64,000 nucleotides of DNA from Flavobacteriales bacterium (GCA_017987895.1 JAGNSU010000009.1:1-64000); one strand, 5' to 3'. Shown: positions 1 through 8,902, counted from the stretch's first letter. Notes: generated by a model not told the origin, from the sequence alone. Numbers and translations are program-made.

Positions 1-479
1 AGCGTTTCAGCAAGATCGGCTCCGCGCCGGAACTCACGCCGGAGAAGCTCTATCATACCCTGCGCGCCACCGTGCTCTACCTGCGACCGCGGCTGCCCAA
101 CAAGGCGTTGATCGAAGTGCGCCAGCCGCTCGATACCGAACTGCTCGTACCGCTGAACCGCCCGCTCTTCAGTTGGGTGCTGGAGAACCTGATCCGCAAC
201 GCGATCGACGCGATGGAGGGGACGGGCTCCATCACGATCAGCATCGAGCAAGAGCCGGGGGCCGTGCATGTGGATGTGGCCGACACCGGTAAAGGCATTC
301 CGGTAGCACAACAGCGCACGGTGTTCCAACCCGGCTTCACCACCAAGAAACGCGGCTGGGGGCTCGGGCTCTCACTGAGCAAACGGATCATCGAACAGTA
401 CCACGGCGGGCGGATCTTCGTGAAGAGGAGCGCCCCGGGGAAAGGGACGACGTTCCGGATCACGTTGAACAATACTTAG
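1..479 (+). CDS. Sensor histidine kinase, C-terminal part (5' end outside window)
   Basis: The reading frame is open from base 3 and ends at TAG 477-479, so only about 158 C-terminal residues are visible. They form a GHKL ATPase domain. The N box is ENLIRNAIDAM, the G1 box is DTGKGI, and the G2 region is GWGLGLSLSKRII, followed by a terminal FRITLNN strand. This is the ATP-binding half of a sensor histidine kinase. The dimerisation/phosphoacceptor and sensing domains lie to the left of the window, so neither the subfamily nor the signal can be given. A GC-rich inverted repeat follows the stop directly. Confidence 0.9.
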   Translation, partial: RFSKIGSAPELTPEKLYHTLRATVLYLRPRLPNKALIEVRQPLDTELLVPLNRPLFSWVLENLIRNAIDAMEGTGSITISIEQEPGAVHVDVADTGKGIPVAQQRTVFQPGFTTKKRGWGLGLSLSKRIIEQYHGGRIFVKRSAPGKGTTFRITLNNT

Positions 480-481
480 GA

Positions 482-540
482 GCAGGGGCAGGGGCAGGCG
501 CAAGGAACGTTCTCTTGCTCCTGCCCCTGGTCCTGCCCCC
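482..540. repeat. GC-rich inverted repeat, copy 1 of 2 (possible terminator)
   Basis: The left arm (GCAGGGGCAGGGGCAGG then CGCAAG) and right arm (CTTGCTCCTGCCCCTGG then TCCTGCCCCC) form a long imperfect hairpin between the kinase stop and the hemW start. A clearly related element lies at 2769-2819, at the end of the hemW operon. Position suggests transcription termination. Recurrence of the same word suggests a dispersed repeat family. Confidence 0.7.
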
Positions 541-545
541 GCACA

Positions 546-1661
546 ATGAGCGGTCTCTACTTCCATATCCCCTTCTGCCGGAAAGCCTGTACGTATTGCG
601 ACTTCCATTTCAGCACGTCACTGGGCGCGCAGGACCGGGTGCTGGACGCGATGACGAAGGAACTCAACGAGCGTGCGAGCGAGTTCGGTGGTGATAGCGT
701 CGGCACGATCTACTTCGGCGGTGGCACGCCCAGCTTGATCGATCCGGCGCGCATCGCGACGTTCATCCAACAGGCGCACGCGTTGTTCCGTGTTGTCGAT
801 GCGGAGATCACACTGGAGGCCAACCCGGACGACATCACACCGGAACGGCTGGATGCATGGAAAGCGGCGGGCATCACCCGCATCAGCCTGGGTACGCAGA
901 GCTTTCGGGAAGATCGTTTGAAGTGGATGGGCCGCGCACATACCGCGACGCAAGCCTTGGAGAGCATCGCCGCCATCGCACGCGCTGGATTCGCCAGCTG
1001 GACGATCGATCTGATCTACGGCCTGCCGGAAATGACGCTTGCGGAATGGGACGAACAACTCACCATCGCGCTGGACCACGGCATGCCGCACCTGAGCGCG
1101 TATGGTCTCACGGTGGAACCACGCACCGCGCTGGCGCACCAGGTGAAACAGGGCTTCATCGTGCCAGGTGACGATGAAGCGCAATCCGCGCAGTTCGATC
1201 GCCTGATGGGGCGCATGAAAGCGGCCGGTCTCGTGCATTACGAGATCAGCAACTTCGGTCGCGAGGGTCATTTCAGCCGCCACAACACGAGCTACTGGAA
1301 CGGCACTCCTTATCTCGGCCTCGGTCCTTCGGCGCACAGCTTCAATGGCAACGTGCGCCGTTGGAACGTATCCAACAACCAGCGCTACTTGGTTTCTGTC
1401 GAAGGAGGAACAGCCTTCAGCGAAATGGAAACGCTCACACCGAGCCAGCGCACCAACGAGTTGCTTCTTACCGGTCTCCGCACCCAGTGGGGCGTGGACC
1501 TCGATGCGTTACCCTTGGATGTGCGCATGGTGAATGAGCGCACGATCGTTAGTTACCACGATCGAGGGATGCTGGAGCGCCATGGTGCGCGATTAGTTTT
1601 GACCGAACGAGGGCGCCACTTCGCGGACCGCATCGCGATGGACCTCTTCGTCACCGAATGA
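546..1661 (+). CDS. hemW: HemW-type radical SAM protein (coproporphyrinogen III oxidase family)
   Basis: 371 residues, normal length for HemW. The radical SAM cluster motif CxxxCxxC is at C11, C15 and C18 near the N-terminus, followed by the GGGTPS SAM-binding motif at about 58-63 and the HemN_C-like C-terminal region. HemW is a heme-binding radical SAM protein linked to heme handling. Older annotations call it oxygen-independent coproporphyrinogen oxidase; true HemN carries extra cysteine-rich features not seen here. The stop overlaps the start of the next gene (ATGA at 1658), so translation of the two is probably coupled. Confidence 0.92.
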   Translation: MSGLYFHIPFCRKACTYCDFHFSTSLGAQDRVLDAMTKELNERASEFGGDSVGTIYFGGGTPSLIDPARIATFIQQAHALFRVVDAEITLEANPDDITPERLDAWKAAGITRISLGTQSFREDRLKWMGRAHTATQALESIAAIARAGFASWTIDLIYGLPEMTLAEWDEQLTIALDHGMPHLSAYGLTVEPRTALAHQVKQGFIVPGDDEAQSAQFDRLMGRMKAAGLVHYEISNFGREGHFSRHNTSYWNGTPYLGLGPSAHSFNGNVRRWNVSNNQRYLVSVEGGTAFSEMETLTPSQRTNELLLTGLRTQWGVDLDALPLDVRMVNERTIVSYHDRGMLERHGARLVLTERGRHFADRIAMDLFVTE

Positions 1662-2422
1662 TCGCGGAGATCGAGCACCACGGACGTCGCTTCAAGGTGG
1701 ACCTCGCCAGGCCCATCGACCTGAGCATCCCGCTGCACAGCGGGCCCGATCAGGTGCGCGCGTGGTACGTGGATCCCGTGCGCATGGAACCGGTGCGCAA
1801 TGGCGACGTGGTGTATGCTGTGAAGGAAGGCGCTCCGGTGAACTTCCGTAACCTCTTCATCAATCCGCACGGCCACGGCACGCATACCGAAAGCGTGGGA
1901 CACATCGATACCGCGATCACACCCGTGGGTGGCATGCTCGATCGCTACTTCTTCACCGCCGAAGTGGTGAGCGTGCGTCCGGAAGAACGCCGTGCCCCCG
2001 ATGGCCGCACCGATCAGGTGATCACCCTGGAGCAGTTGCGTAGTGCATTGGATGAACGTCCGCGCGAAGCGCTCGTGCTGCGCACTTTGCCCAATAGCAC
2101 GGACAAGCGTTCGCGCGATTGGTGCAACATGAACGCCGCCTATCTGCAGAGCACCGCCGCTGCCTGGTTGCGCAGCATCGGGGTGCGACATCTGCTCGTA
2201 GACCTTCCCAGCGTGGACCGCGAGGAGGATGGCGGCGTGCTGGCGGCGCACCACGCCTTCTGGGATTTCCCCGCTTCGCTGGACACCACGCGCACGATCA
2301 GCGAGATGATCTTCGTTCCCGAGAGCGTACCCGATGGACATTTCCTACTGGAGCTGCAGCTACCGCACCTGATGAACGACGCCGCTCCCAGCCGTCCCGT
2401 GCTGTACGCCTTGCTCGCATGA
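1658..2422 (+). CDS. Cyclase family protein (kynurenine formamidase-like hydrolase)
   Basis: 254 residues. The family signature HGxGTHxE is present at about residues 71-78; it provides metal-binding residues in bacterial kynurenine formamidase (KynB-type) and related cyclases. The N-terminal segment DLARPIDLSIPLHSG is also typical. The likely reaction is metal-dependent hydrolysis of an amide or ester, but the substrate cannot be deduced: no tryptophan catabolism genes are adjacent. Start and stop overlap the neighbouring genes by 4 bp each, giving a tightly coupled three-gene unit with hemW and the MmcQ/YjbR protein. Confidence 0.82.
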   Translation: MIAEIEHHGRRFKVDLARPIDLSIPLHSGPDQVRAWYVDPVRMEPVRNGDVVYAVKEGAPVNFRNLFINPHGHGTHTESVGHIDTAITPVGGMLDRYFFTAEVVSVRPEERRAPDGRTDQVITLEQLRSALDERPREALVLRTLPNSTDKRSRDWCNMNAAYLQSTAAAWLRSIGVRHLLVDLPSVDREEDGGVLAAHHAFWDFPASLDTTRTISEMIFVPESVPDGHFLLELQLPHLMNDAAPSRPVLYALLA

Positions 2423-2766
2423 CCCTGGAAGTGTTCCGCGCGCACTGCGCGAAGAAGCCCGGCTTCAGCGAGGACATGCCGTTCGGCCCCGATGTGCTCG
2501 TGTTCCGCGTCGCGGGCAAGATCTGGGCACTGATGGACGTCGATACGTTCGCCAGCGTGAACCTGAAGTGCGATCCGGAGCGCGCGGTCGATCTACGCGA
2601 GCGCTACCCCGGCATCACGCCGGGTTACCACATGAACAAGCAGCATTGGAACACCGTGATCACGGATGGCAGCGTTCCGGCGAAGCTGATCCTTGAACTG
2701 GCGGACCATAGCTATGATCTCGTGCGAGCATCGTTGCCGAAGAAGCTGCGTGACGGTCTGAAATAG
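2419..2766 (+). CDS. MmcQ/YjbR family protein
   Basis: 115 residues from ATG 2419, which overlaps the upstream stop. The open frame extends further left, but that part is the upstream gene read in another frame. The sequence shows the MmcQ/YjbR (CyaY-like fold) pattern: LEVFRAHCAKKPG at the start, the central FRVAGKIWALMDVD strand pair, PGYHMNKQHWNTV, and a final SYDLVRASLPKKLR helix. The family is described as putative double-wing DNA-binding proteins; no specific role is established. Last gene of the hemW unit, followed 2 bp later by a GC-rich hairpin. Confidence 0.88.
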   Translation: MTLEVFRAHCAKKPGFSEDMPFGPDVLVFRVAGKIWALMDVDTFASVNLKCDPERAVDLRERYPGITPGYHMNKQHWNTVITDGSVPAKLILELADHSYDLVRASLPKKLRDGLK

Positions 2767-2768
2767 GC

Positions 2769-2819
2769 GCAGGGGCGGGGGCAGGCGCAAGCTGTCGGTC
2801 ACTTGCACCTGCCCCTGCC
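2769..2819. repeat. GC-rich inverted repeat, copy 2 of 2 (probable operon end)
   Basis: Left arm GCAGGGGCGGGGGCAGG then CGCAAG, right arm CTTGCACCTGCCCCTGCC. It shares nearly the whole stem sequence with the element at 482-540 but has a different loop. It sits directly after the stop of the hemW operon. Confidence 0.7.
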
Positions 2820-2836
2820 TACTGCACCTGGCGTTC

Positions 2837-2844
2837 TACCTTCG
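2837..2844 (+). promoter_or_regulatory. -7 promoter element of the DUF502 gene
   Basis: TACCTTCG matches the Bacteroidota -7 consensus TAnnTTTG with the common C variant. Only five bases (CCGCC) separate it from the ATG at 2850, so the transcript should start at or next to the initiation codon. Confidence 0.6.
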
Positions 2845-2849
2845 CCGCC

Positions 2850-3431
2850 ATGCCCCTCCCCCATTTCTGGCGTAGCCTTCTGGGCCACTTCTTGCGCGGC
2901 CTCCTGTTACTCGTGCCCATCACCATCATCCTCTGGGCGGTCTGGCAATCATTGACATTCCTGGACGGCATCGTCAAAACCGACATTCCCGGGCTGGGGC
3001 TGCTGATCCTCATCGGCATCATCACCGTGACCGGCTGGTTGGGCAGCACTATTCTCTTCCATCCGCTCGCGGACCTGGGCGAAGAGATCCTCCAACGGAT
3101 CCCTTTTCTCAAGACGTTCTATGGCGCGATCAAGGACCTGATGGAGGCTGTGGTGGGCAACAAGCGGAAGTTCGATCGGCCGGTACTCGTGCGGCTGGGG
3201 AAAGGCACGGACATCGAGAAGATCGGCTTCATCACGCAGGACGACCTCGCCCACCTGGGTGTGGCCAGCGGCAAGGTGGCGGTGTACATGCCGCACGCGT
3301 TCAACTGGAGCGGCAACCTGGCGATCGTACCGATAGAGAACGTAACCCCTCTGGACGCACGCGCTGCCGACGTGATGAAGTTCGCTGTGAGCGGTGGCGT
3401 CTCCATGGTGGACGATGAGCACGAGGCCTGA
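2850..3431 (+). CDS. DUF502 family membrane protein
   Basis: 193 residues with two N-terminal membrane helices (about 10-32 and 48-70: LRGLLLLVPITIILWAVW and LGLLILIGIITVTGWLGS). A conserved soluble part follows, containing RIPFLKTFYGAIKDL and the VAVYMPHAFNWSGN region. This is the DUF502 pattern; the family has no assigned biochemical role. It is preceded by its own promoter element and overlaps or abuts the EamA transporter gene downstream, so the two are probably co-transcribed. Confidence 0.9.
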   Translation: MPLPHFWRSLLGHFLRGLLLLVPITIILWAVWQSLTFLDGIVKTDIPGLGLLILIGIITVTGWLGSTILFHPLADLGEEILQRIPFLKTFYGAIKDLMEAVVGNKRKFDRPVLVRLGKGTDIEKIGFITQDDLAHLGVASGKVAVYMPHAFNWSGNLAIVPIENVTPLDARAADVMKFAVSGGVSMVDDEHEA

Positions 3432-3438
3432 GGGAACC

Positions 3439-4353
3439 ATGCCCGCGGCCCGACGTCAGGCGCTGATCCTGCTGCACGTCACCGTATTCGTCTGGGGCTT
3501 CACGGGCATCCTGGGCAAGTTGATCCAGCAGCCCGCGGACCAGCTCACTTATGTGCGCTGTGCGATCGCCTTGGGCGGCATCGCGGCCGCAGCGTGGTGG
3601 ATGAAGACCTCCCTCTCCCCCCGCACGCCCGATCTGAAGAACTACCTCCTGGTCGGCGTCGTGATCTGCGCGCACTGGATCACTTTCTATGGAGCCATCA
3701 AGCTCAGCACCGCGAGCATCGCAGCAGGCTGCTTGAGCACCAGCACGGTGTTCACCGCACTGCTGGAACCCTTCTGGTTCAAGCGCCGCATCCGCACCTA
3801 CGAAGTGGTGCTCGGCCTGATCGTGATCGCCGCGCTGCTCTTGATCTTCGGCTTGGAGACCGACTACCGGCTGGGCATCGCGGTGAGCGTATTGAGCGCA
3901 TTGCTCAGCGCGTGGTTCAATGTGATCAATGGCGTGCTGGTGAAACGCGACAGCGCGCTGCGCATCGGTTTCTACGAAATGGTGAGCGCGCTGGTGATCG
4001 TCGGGATCTGGCTCGCCTGGCAACACCGCCTACCACCACCGTTGTGGGAAATGCCTACGAGCGATATCATCTATCAACTGCTCCTCGGCCTGGTCTGCAC
4101 CAGCTTCGCCTTCGCCGCAGGGATCGCGGTAATGCGCCAGCTCACACCCTTCACCGTGATGCTCGCGGTGAACCTGGAACCGGTGTACACCATCCTCATC
4201 GCGCTGCTCATCTGGGGCGAAGAGGAACGCATGCGTACCGGCAGTTACCTCGGCATCGCGCTGATCCTTGTCTGCCTTTTCGTGAACGGCTGGCTGCAAC
4301 GTCGCCGCGATCCGGACACCATCACGGAACCCGATCCGCTGGCGCAGGGATAG
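3439..4353 (+). CDS. EamA/DMT family transporter
   Basis: About 304 residues with ten predicted membrane helices in two repeats of five, the EamA (drug/metabolite transporter) architecture. The first helix is HVTVFVWGFTGILGK, and the characteristic LTPFTVMLAVNLEPVYTIL segment lies near the end. Substrate unknown; members export amino acids, nucleosides or other metabolites. ATG 3439 is chosen because it lies just before helix 1. ATG 3415, which overlaps the DUF502 stop, is an equally possible start and adds eight residues. Confidence 0.87.
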   Translation: MPAARRQALILLHVTVFVWGFTGILGKLIQQPADQLTYVRCAIALGGIAAAAWWMKTSLSPRTPDLKNYLLVGVVICAHWITFYGAIKLSTASIAAGCLSTSTVFTALLEPFWFKRRIRTYEVVLGLIVIAALLLIFGLETDYRLGIAVSVLSALLSAWFNVINGVLVKRDSALRIGFYEMVSALVIVGIWLAWQHRLPPPLWEMPTSDIIYQLLLGLVCTSFAFAAGIAVMRQLTPFTVMLAVNLEPVYTILIALLIWGEEERMRTGSYLGIALILVCLFVNGWLQRRRDPDTITEPDPLAQG

Positions 4354-4429
4354 AGATCGGGCGCCGCCGATCCGGCTTCCGAGTTGATAACTCAATGCCG
4401 ACGTCTTCGCCGTGCGCGGTCCGTGCGCC

Positions 4430-4437
4430 TACGTTTG
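4430..4437 (+). promoter_or_regulatory. -7 promoter element before the T9SS cargo gene
   Basis: TACGTTTG is an exact match to TAnnTTTG, 39 bases upstream of ATG 4477. The 4354-4476 gap holds no gene; the long frame that extends left from 4477 would overlap this promoter and is therefore unlikely to be translated. Confidence 0.55.
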
Positions 4438-4476
4438 AGGCTGCGTATCAGCGCATTGTCCGCCATTCCTGATCCC

Positions 4477-6786
4477 ATGAAGCACATCGCCAGCTTCTTC
4501 CTCTCGTGCCTCGCGCTCACCAGTGCCGCGCAGAACTGCACGGTGACCGATTGCGGTTTCATCCCGAACATCAACGCGGGCTGGAAGTCCATGGCCGTCC
4601 GGCCGGATGGTGGTATGGTCGGCGCGCTTGAGCAAGGTGTGGACGTTGGGGATGTGCTCGCCATACGGCTCGATCCACAAGGCCAGGTGCTCTGGACCAA
4701 GCGCCTGGCCACCACGAACCCCTTGATCCATTTGCACGCGCACAAAGTGGCGAGCACCACCGATGGTGGTATGCTGGTGTTCGGTTACACTCGCATCTAT
4801 GCCGACGCCACCATGACAACGTATTACCCGAACTACTTCGCGGTGAAGATCGACGATGTAGGTACTGTGGAATGGGCCCGGTACTACATGAAGATCAACA
4901 CCCCCCTATCCGATCGGCGCGAGCACTCGACCATTGCTGCCGTGGATGCCGGAGGCTATATCATGTTGCTCTCACGCCACGATGGCTTGAGCGCGGTCCG
5001 GCTGGATGACAACGGTCTTCCGGTCTGGCATAAGCGCTACTCCGGGGCGCTGGGGATCTACAACTACTCATCCCGCCAGGGAGGTGGCGCCATCGTCGTG
5101 GAGAGCGATGGTTCCTTCTGTTTCGCCGGCCGCTGTGCATACCAGCCCTTCGTGGTTCGTACCGATGCGAACGGTGATGTGCTCTGGGCCTATAACTACT
5201 CCACGGCCGCTTCGGCCCCCATGCATATGGTGAAGAAAAGCAATGGTGGCTACCTGGTGGGGGGATTCCTAGGGTTCGAGGATACCGGCACCGCGTTCGG
5301 CATGTCCCTGCTGAGCGATGGGACCAAGGAATGGTACAAGTACTATGATATGTATCCGCTCGGTGGATCATCCGCGCTGGAGCTCGCGAACGGAGAATTG
5401 CTCATCGCTACCGGCTACGCCGGACCGATCGTTTGGGCCGATGCGAACGGAACGCCCCTGTTGGAATGGACCAGCACGGTGCCCGTCACGGGCGAGAATG
5501 TGATGGCCCTTAATAACGATACGCTCCTGATCGCGGTCACGGAAGGAAGCGGGATCTCGATGCAACCCAAGCTGGTCATTGCTCCGGAGCCCTCCGACCT
5601 GGATTGCCAATACACCTCGGCGACATCAGCGGTCTGGAACCAGAACGGAACCGTCAACGACTCCATCGCCGTGGCGATCGATTCCCTGAAGACCTGGACC
5701 ATGTCCCTCGGAGAAGCGGTGGAACTCGCGCAGCTTGATCTGGATGTGATGATGGCGAGCGGCCGGGCACGGCCGGGCTTCGACTTCTCTTACGATGCCT
5801 TCATCGGGAACGAAGGTGGGCTGGCCTCCGGAGACCTGGATATCACCATGACCTTCGATCCCGCGCTGACCTTTGTGAACGCGACACCCGCGCCTACGAG
5901 CGTCGGCGGCAATACGCTTACCTGGTCGGCACAGCCGAGCCTGCCGGGCTTCAATGCGTTCGGCATCCATGTGCGACTGAACGTGCCGGTCGGCCTCGCC
6001 TTGGGCACGCCGATCTCCGCAACAATCACCGTAGCACAGGATAGTACGGAGGTCTCGCTCGCGAACAACGCGGCTACTGTGGATCAAGAGATCACGGGTT
6101 CCTACGATCCAAACGACAAGATCGTGTCTCCTGCGGACTTCTACCACATCGAGAACGATTCGGTGCTTTTCTACACCATCCGATTCCAGAACACCGGCAC
6201 GGACACGGCGTTCACCGTGGTGGTGCACGACACCCTGCCCTTGGATCTCTCCGCATCGACCTTCGAGGCTGGTCCCAGCTCCCACGCCTACACTTACTCC
6301 CTCACTGGCAACGGTATACTCACATTCACCTTCGCGAACATCCTGCTCCCGGACAGCAATACCAATGAACCGGCAAGCCACGGCATGGTGAGTTTCCGTA
6401 TCCGGCCGCACGCCCCACTCACCATCGGACAGGTGATCAGCAACGCCGCGGACATCTACTTCGACTTCAATACGCCGATCCATACCGCGGATGCCACCGT
6501 TGTCGTAACCGATGATACGGGCATGCGACCTGTCGTTCGTCGGGAGCATCTCAAGGTGTTCCCAGTGCCGGTGAAGAACATCTTGAACGCTGTACCGCCC
6601 GCGGGCTTCAAGGCAACGAGCGCCTGGGCCACCGGTGTGGATGGACGACGCTTCGGCATGGCATTGCCGCCGGTACGCGAAGGACAACTTCAGTTCAGCA
6701 CGCAACACCTTGGCGCGGGATCCTTCGTGCTCACCTTGCAAGGCCAGGATGGGCGGCTGGTGAGCGCGCGCTTTACGAAGGAGTAG
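4477..6786 (+). CDS. Secreted T9SS cargo protein with DUF7619-like domain
   Basis: About 769 residues. ATG 4477 gives a clean signal peptide (MKHIASFFLSCLALTSAAQ). The first ~350 residues are a repetitive beta-propeller-like region with recurrent DGG, G..LW and W..Y motifs, typical of surface proteins of this phylum. Around residues 540-680 there is a conserved GSYDPNDKIVSP...RFQNTGTDTAF...AADIYFDFN-type domain (DUF7619/DUF11-like). The C-terminus (LKVFPVPVKNILN onward, about 85 residues) resembles a type A T9SS sorting domain that is removed at the cell surface. The gene ends two bases from the convergent stop of the next gene. Function at the surface is unknown. Confidence 0.82.
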   Translation: MKHIASFFLSCLALTSAAQNCTVTDCGFIPNINAGWKSMAVRPDGGMVGALEQGVDVGDVLAIRLDPQGQVLWTKRLATTNPLIHLHAHKVASTTDGGMLVFGYTRIYADATMTTYYPNYFAVKIDDVGTVEWARYYMKINTPLSDRREHSTIAAVDAGGYIMLLSRHDGLSAVRLDDNGLPVWHKRYSGALGIYNYSSRQGGGAIVVESDGSFCFAGRCAYQPFVVRTDANGDVLWAYNYSTAASAPMHMVKKSNGGYLVGGFLGFEDTGTAFGMSLLSDGTKEWYKYYDMYPLGGSSALELANGELLIATGYAGPIVWADANGTPLLEWTSTVPVTGENVMALNNDTLLIAVTEGSGISMQPKLVIAPEPSDLDCQYTSATSAVWNQNGTVNDSIAVAIDSLKTWTMSLGEAVELAQLDLDVMMASGRARPGFDFSYDAFIGNEGGLASGDLDITMTFDPALTFVNATPAPTSVGGNTLTWSAQPSLPGFNAFGIHVRLNVPVGLALGTPISATITVAQDSTEVSLANNAATVDQEITGSYDPNDKIVSPADFYHIENDSVLFYTIRFQNTGTDTAFTVVVHDTLPLDLSASTFEAGPSSHAYTYSLTGNGILTFTFANILLPDSNTNEPASHGMVSFRIRPHAPLTIGQVISNAADIYFDFNTPIHTADATVVVTDDTGMRPVVRREHLKVFPVPVKNILNAVPPAGFKATSAWATGVDGRRFGMALPPVREGQLQFSTQHLGAGSFVLTLQGQDGRLVSARFTKE

Positions 6787-6788
6787 GC

Positions 6789-8240
6789 TCAGCGATCAGC
6801 GGATAGGGGGATGCGCTCATCGCCCGGACTGTGATCGATGTACGTGATGAAGAACTGGAACATCTCGTCCGTCGTGCGCATGAAGCGGCTGTCGGTGCCT
6901 ATCACGTCGCGCGGCGGATCGAAGGGCTGGTTCGGATTGGCCGAGGTGTTGTCGAAAGTGCCGGTGACACGCACCACCGTCCCTTTCGTGAGCGGGAGAA
7001 GCTTGGGGAACGTGTAGGCATATTGCCACCGGAAGTCCCAGTCGTTGATGCGCACGAGCGGGATCGTATCCCCAGAAGGAGCGATCGCAAAGGCCACGAA
7101 CTGCTTGCCGAGCAAATGCATGTGCGGGTTCACGGTGAGCACGCTGATATCCTGCGTGAGCGTATAGCTCGTGCCAAAAGTCCTCACCTCACCAGGTCCA
7201 AGATGAAGCGGCGGTTCGATGGGCGTATGGTTGCTGCCCATGGAGATCTCCTGCAACGGGCGCGCGGGCGGCTGCGATGCGAACCACAGGTTGAAGCGCG
7301 AGCGATCCGTGGTGTCCCGCGAAGAAGGACCGTAGTGCAACGAGTTCAGCAGGAAGGCACCCTTCCTTTTCACGAAGAGCCCACCGATCCCCGCTGGCGG
7401 CAACACCGGCGCCATGCCGGGCAGATAGTTCACCGCGGAAGGAACCAGCGCGGGCCAGGAGCCATCGTCGTTTTCCAAGGCGAGCGCCTTGAACGCCGCC
7501 GGACCCGAGGCCATTTCCGCGTTCACGTAGCTCACATTGCTCTGGAACACATCGCGCTTCGCACCGTCGGCATAGTTGATCATCGCCCCGTTCATGTGAT
7601 GCACGAGACGACGGTTGCCCGGAACGAATTCGATGGCGCGCAAGAAGGTGTCGCGTTCCAATTCGAACGGCGCCTTTGTGATCATGAAGTGATCACGGCC
7701 ATCCCCTGGAACGTGCAAGGTGTCCGGCAACCAAACCACCGCGTCGGGCTCACCGAGCAGGGAGGCCCCACTGAATACAGGTGGCGCCGGTAACGTGATC
7801 GTATCCCCGGGAAGTGTTCCCTGATCCACCCATTTCGCGATCAAGGCGATCTGCGCTTCGTTCAAGACGCGCTCCCCCAGAAAGCGGCTGTAGGAGGTGT
7901 CCGCCGGCCAGGGCGGCATATAACGCTTGTTTGTGACCAAGCGGATCGTCTTCGCCTTACGACGCGCATCCTGGTAAGTGATCAAAGAGAAGGGGCCGGC
8001 CTGACCGGGACGATGACAGGGCGTGCAGTTCTCCCAGAGCAACAGCGCGATGTGCTGGGCGAATGTGACCGTGTCGGGAAGGTCGATCCCATCCCGCTCT
8101 TCTTCGCGGGCGGTCTCGCTACAACCAAAGAGGAGGACGATGCAAGCCACTAGAAACGAGAAGCTGGAACGGATCAGCTCCCCTCCTGGCGATCGAGCGC
8201 TCGATCGCTGCGCGCAGGGAGGGGTTGGGGTGGGTTCCAT
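6789..8240 (-). CDS. Lipoprotein with cytochrome c domain fused to a PHM-like copper monooxygenase
   Basis: 483 residues. After a hydrophobic stretch ending in the lipobox-like LLFGC (C40) comes a c-type heme motif, CTPCH (C72-H76), with MPPW at 108-111 as a possible distal methionine. The C-terminal ~300 residues match the two-domain fold of copper type II ascorbate-dependent monooxygenases (PHM/DBM). All expected copper ligands are visible: HH 214-215, H302, HMH 373-375 and M460. In that family CuH binds three His and CuM binds His, His, Met, so oxidation of an organic substrate at the outer membrane with electrons from the attached heme is plausible. The substrate is unknown. It is transcribed after the thioredoxin-like lipoprotein, 68 bp away. 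No internal ATG is present, so the 22-residue leader before the hydrophobic part is kept. Confidence 0.8.
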   Translation of the reverse strand: MEPTPTPPCAQRSSARSPGGELIRSSFSFLVACIVLLFGCSETAREEERDGIDLPDTVTFAQHIALLLWENCTPCHRPGQAGPFSLITYQDARRKAKTIRLVTNKRYMPPWPADTSYSRFLGERVLNEAQIALIAKWVDQGTLPGDTITLPAPPVFSGASLLGEPDAVVWLPDTLHVPGDGRDHFMITKAPFELERDTFLRAIEFVPGNRRLVHHMNGAMINYADGAKRDVFQSNVSYVNAEMASGPAAFKALALENDDGSWPALVPSAVNYLPGMAPVLPPAGIGGLFVKRKGAFLLNSLHYGPSSRDTTDRSRFNLWFASQPPARPLQEISMGSNHTPIEPPLHLGPGEVRTFGTSYTLTQDISVLTVNPHMHLLGKQFVAFAIAPSGDTIPLVRINDWDFRWQYAYTFPKLLPLTKGTVVRVTGTFDNTSANPNQPFDPPRDVIGTDSRFMRTTDEMFQFFITYIDHSPGDERIPLSADR

Positions 8241-8308
8241 GCTCTCTAACTCGATCCCCTCAGATCAACGGTCAAAGATGCACGGCATCCAGGCACACAC
8301 CCGCAGAT

Positions 8309-8902
8309 TCATGGATCATACTCCAGGATGCAGCCCACTGCGGTCACTTCATTCTCCACCGGTCGTTCGCCGCGCAGCACGGCATCGAGCGCATCGTTGA
8401 GATAGTGTCGCGTGGCTTGGATGCGCTTTTGTCCGGCACGCACCGCGCGATCGTCGATCGCCCCGCTATACACCAACCGGCCTTCGCCATCGAGCACAAA
8501 GACCTCCGGCGTCACGCGCGCGCCGAGCGCCTTGCACAGCACGAACTCCGGATCCATGATCCCATCGAACGCGGCCGGGCTCGCACCCATGAACTTCACC
8601 GCACTATCACGCGGGATGTATGGCGAGGCGAAGACACCGACAAAGCGAACCGCCCCGTATGCGGGCAATGCCACCAGGCTGTCCAACAGAGGTAGGTACA
8701 TCTGGCAGAAAGGACATTCGGGATCGAGCGTGATGAGGACCGTGGCCTTCGAGCCAAGCGGGTCCTTCAACAGGCCAGAACCGGTGCGCACGGGATCGAA
8801 CGTCCTTCCGGACAATTCCTGCAAGGGCTTGTCAGGAACGGAGCATGCGCTCGCCAGCCACATGACAAGGATCGGAAGAAATAGGGATCGCGAGCGCACC
8901 AC
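8309..8902 (-). CDS. Thioredoxin-like (redoxin) lipoprotein
   Basis: About 197 residues starting at GTG 8902 (or the adjacent GTG 8899). A TACATTCG promoter element ends four bases upstream, which argues against the longer frame. The signal peptide ends in the lipobox LASAC (C20). A thioredoxin-fold domain follows with the motif CPFC, then a cis-Pro-like VTPEVFVLD strand. It resembles AhpC/TSA-type redoxin domains of Bacteroidota and Planctomycetota. The next gene carries cytochrome c and copper monooxygenase domains; I infer the pair forms one redox unit, since related proteins in other phyla can combine redoxin, cytochrome and PHM-like parts in one chain. Confidence 0.82.
   Translation of the reverse strand: MVRSRSLFLPILVMWLASACSVPDKPLQELSGRTFDPVRTGSGLLKDPLGSKATVLITLDPECPFCQMYLPLLDSLVALPAYGAVRFVGVFASPYIPRDSAVKFMGASPAAFDGIMDPEFVLCKALGARVTPEVFVLDGEGRLVYSGAIDDRAVRAGQKRIQATRHYLNDALDAVLRGERPVENEVTAVGCILEYDP

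Noticed and set aside
5626-6741. 371-residue minus-strand frame under the T9SS cargo gene
   Set aside because: Antisense shadow with His/Arg/Val-rich composition; the plus strand has signal peptide and sorting domain.
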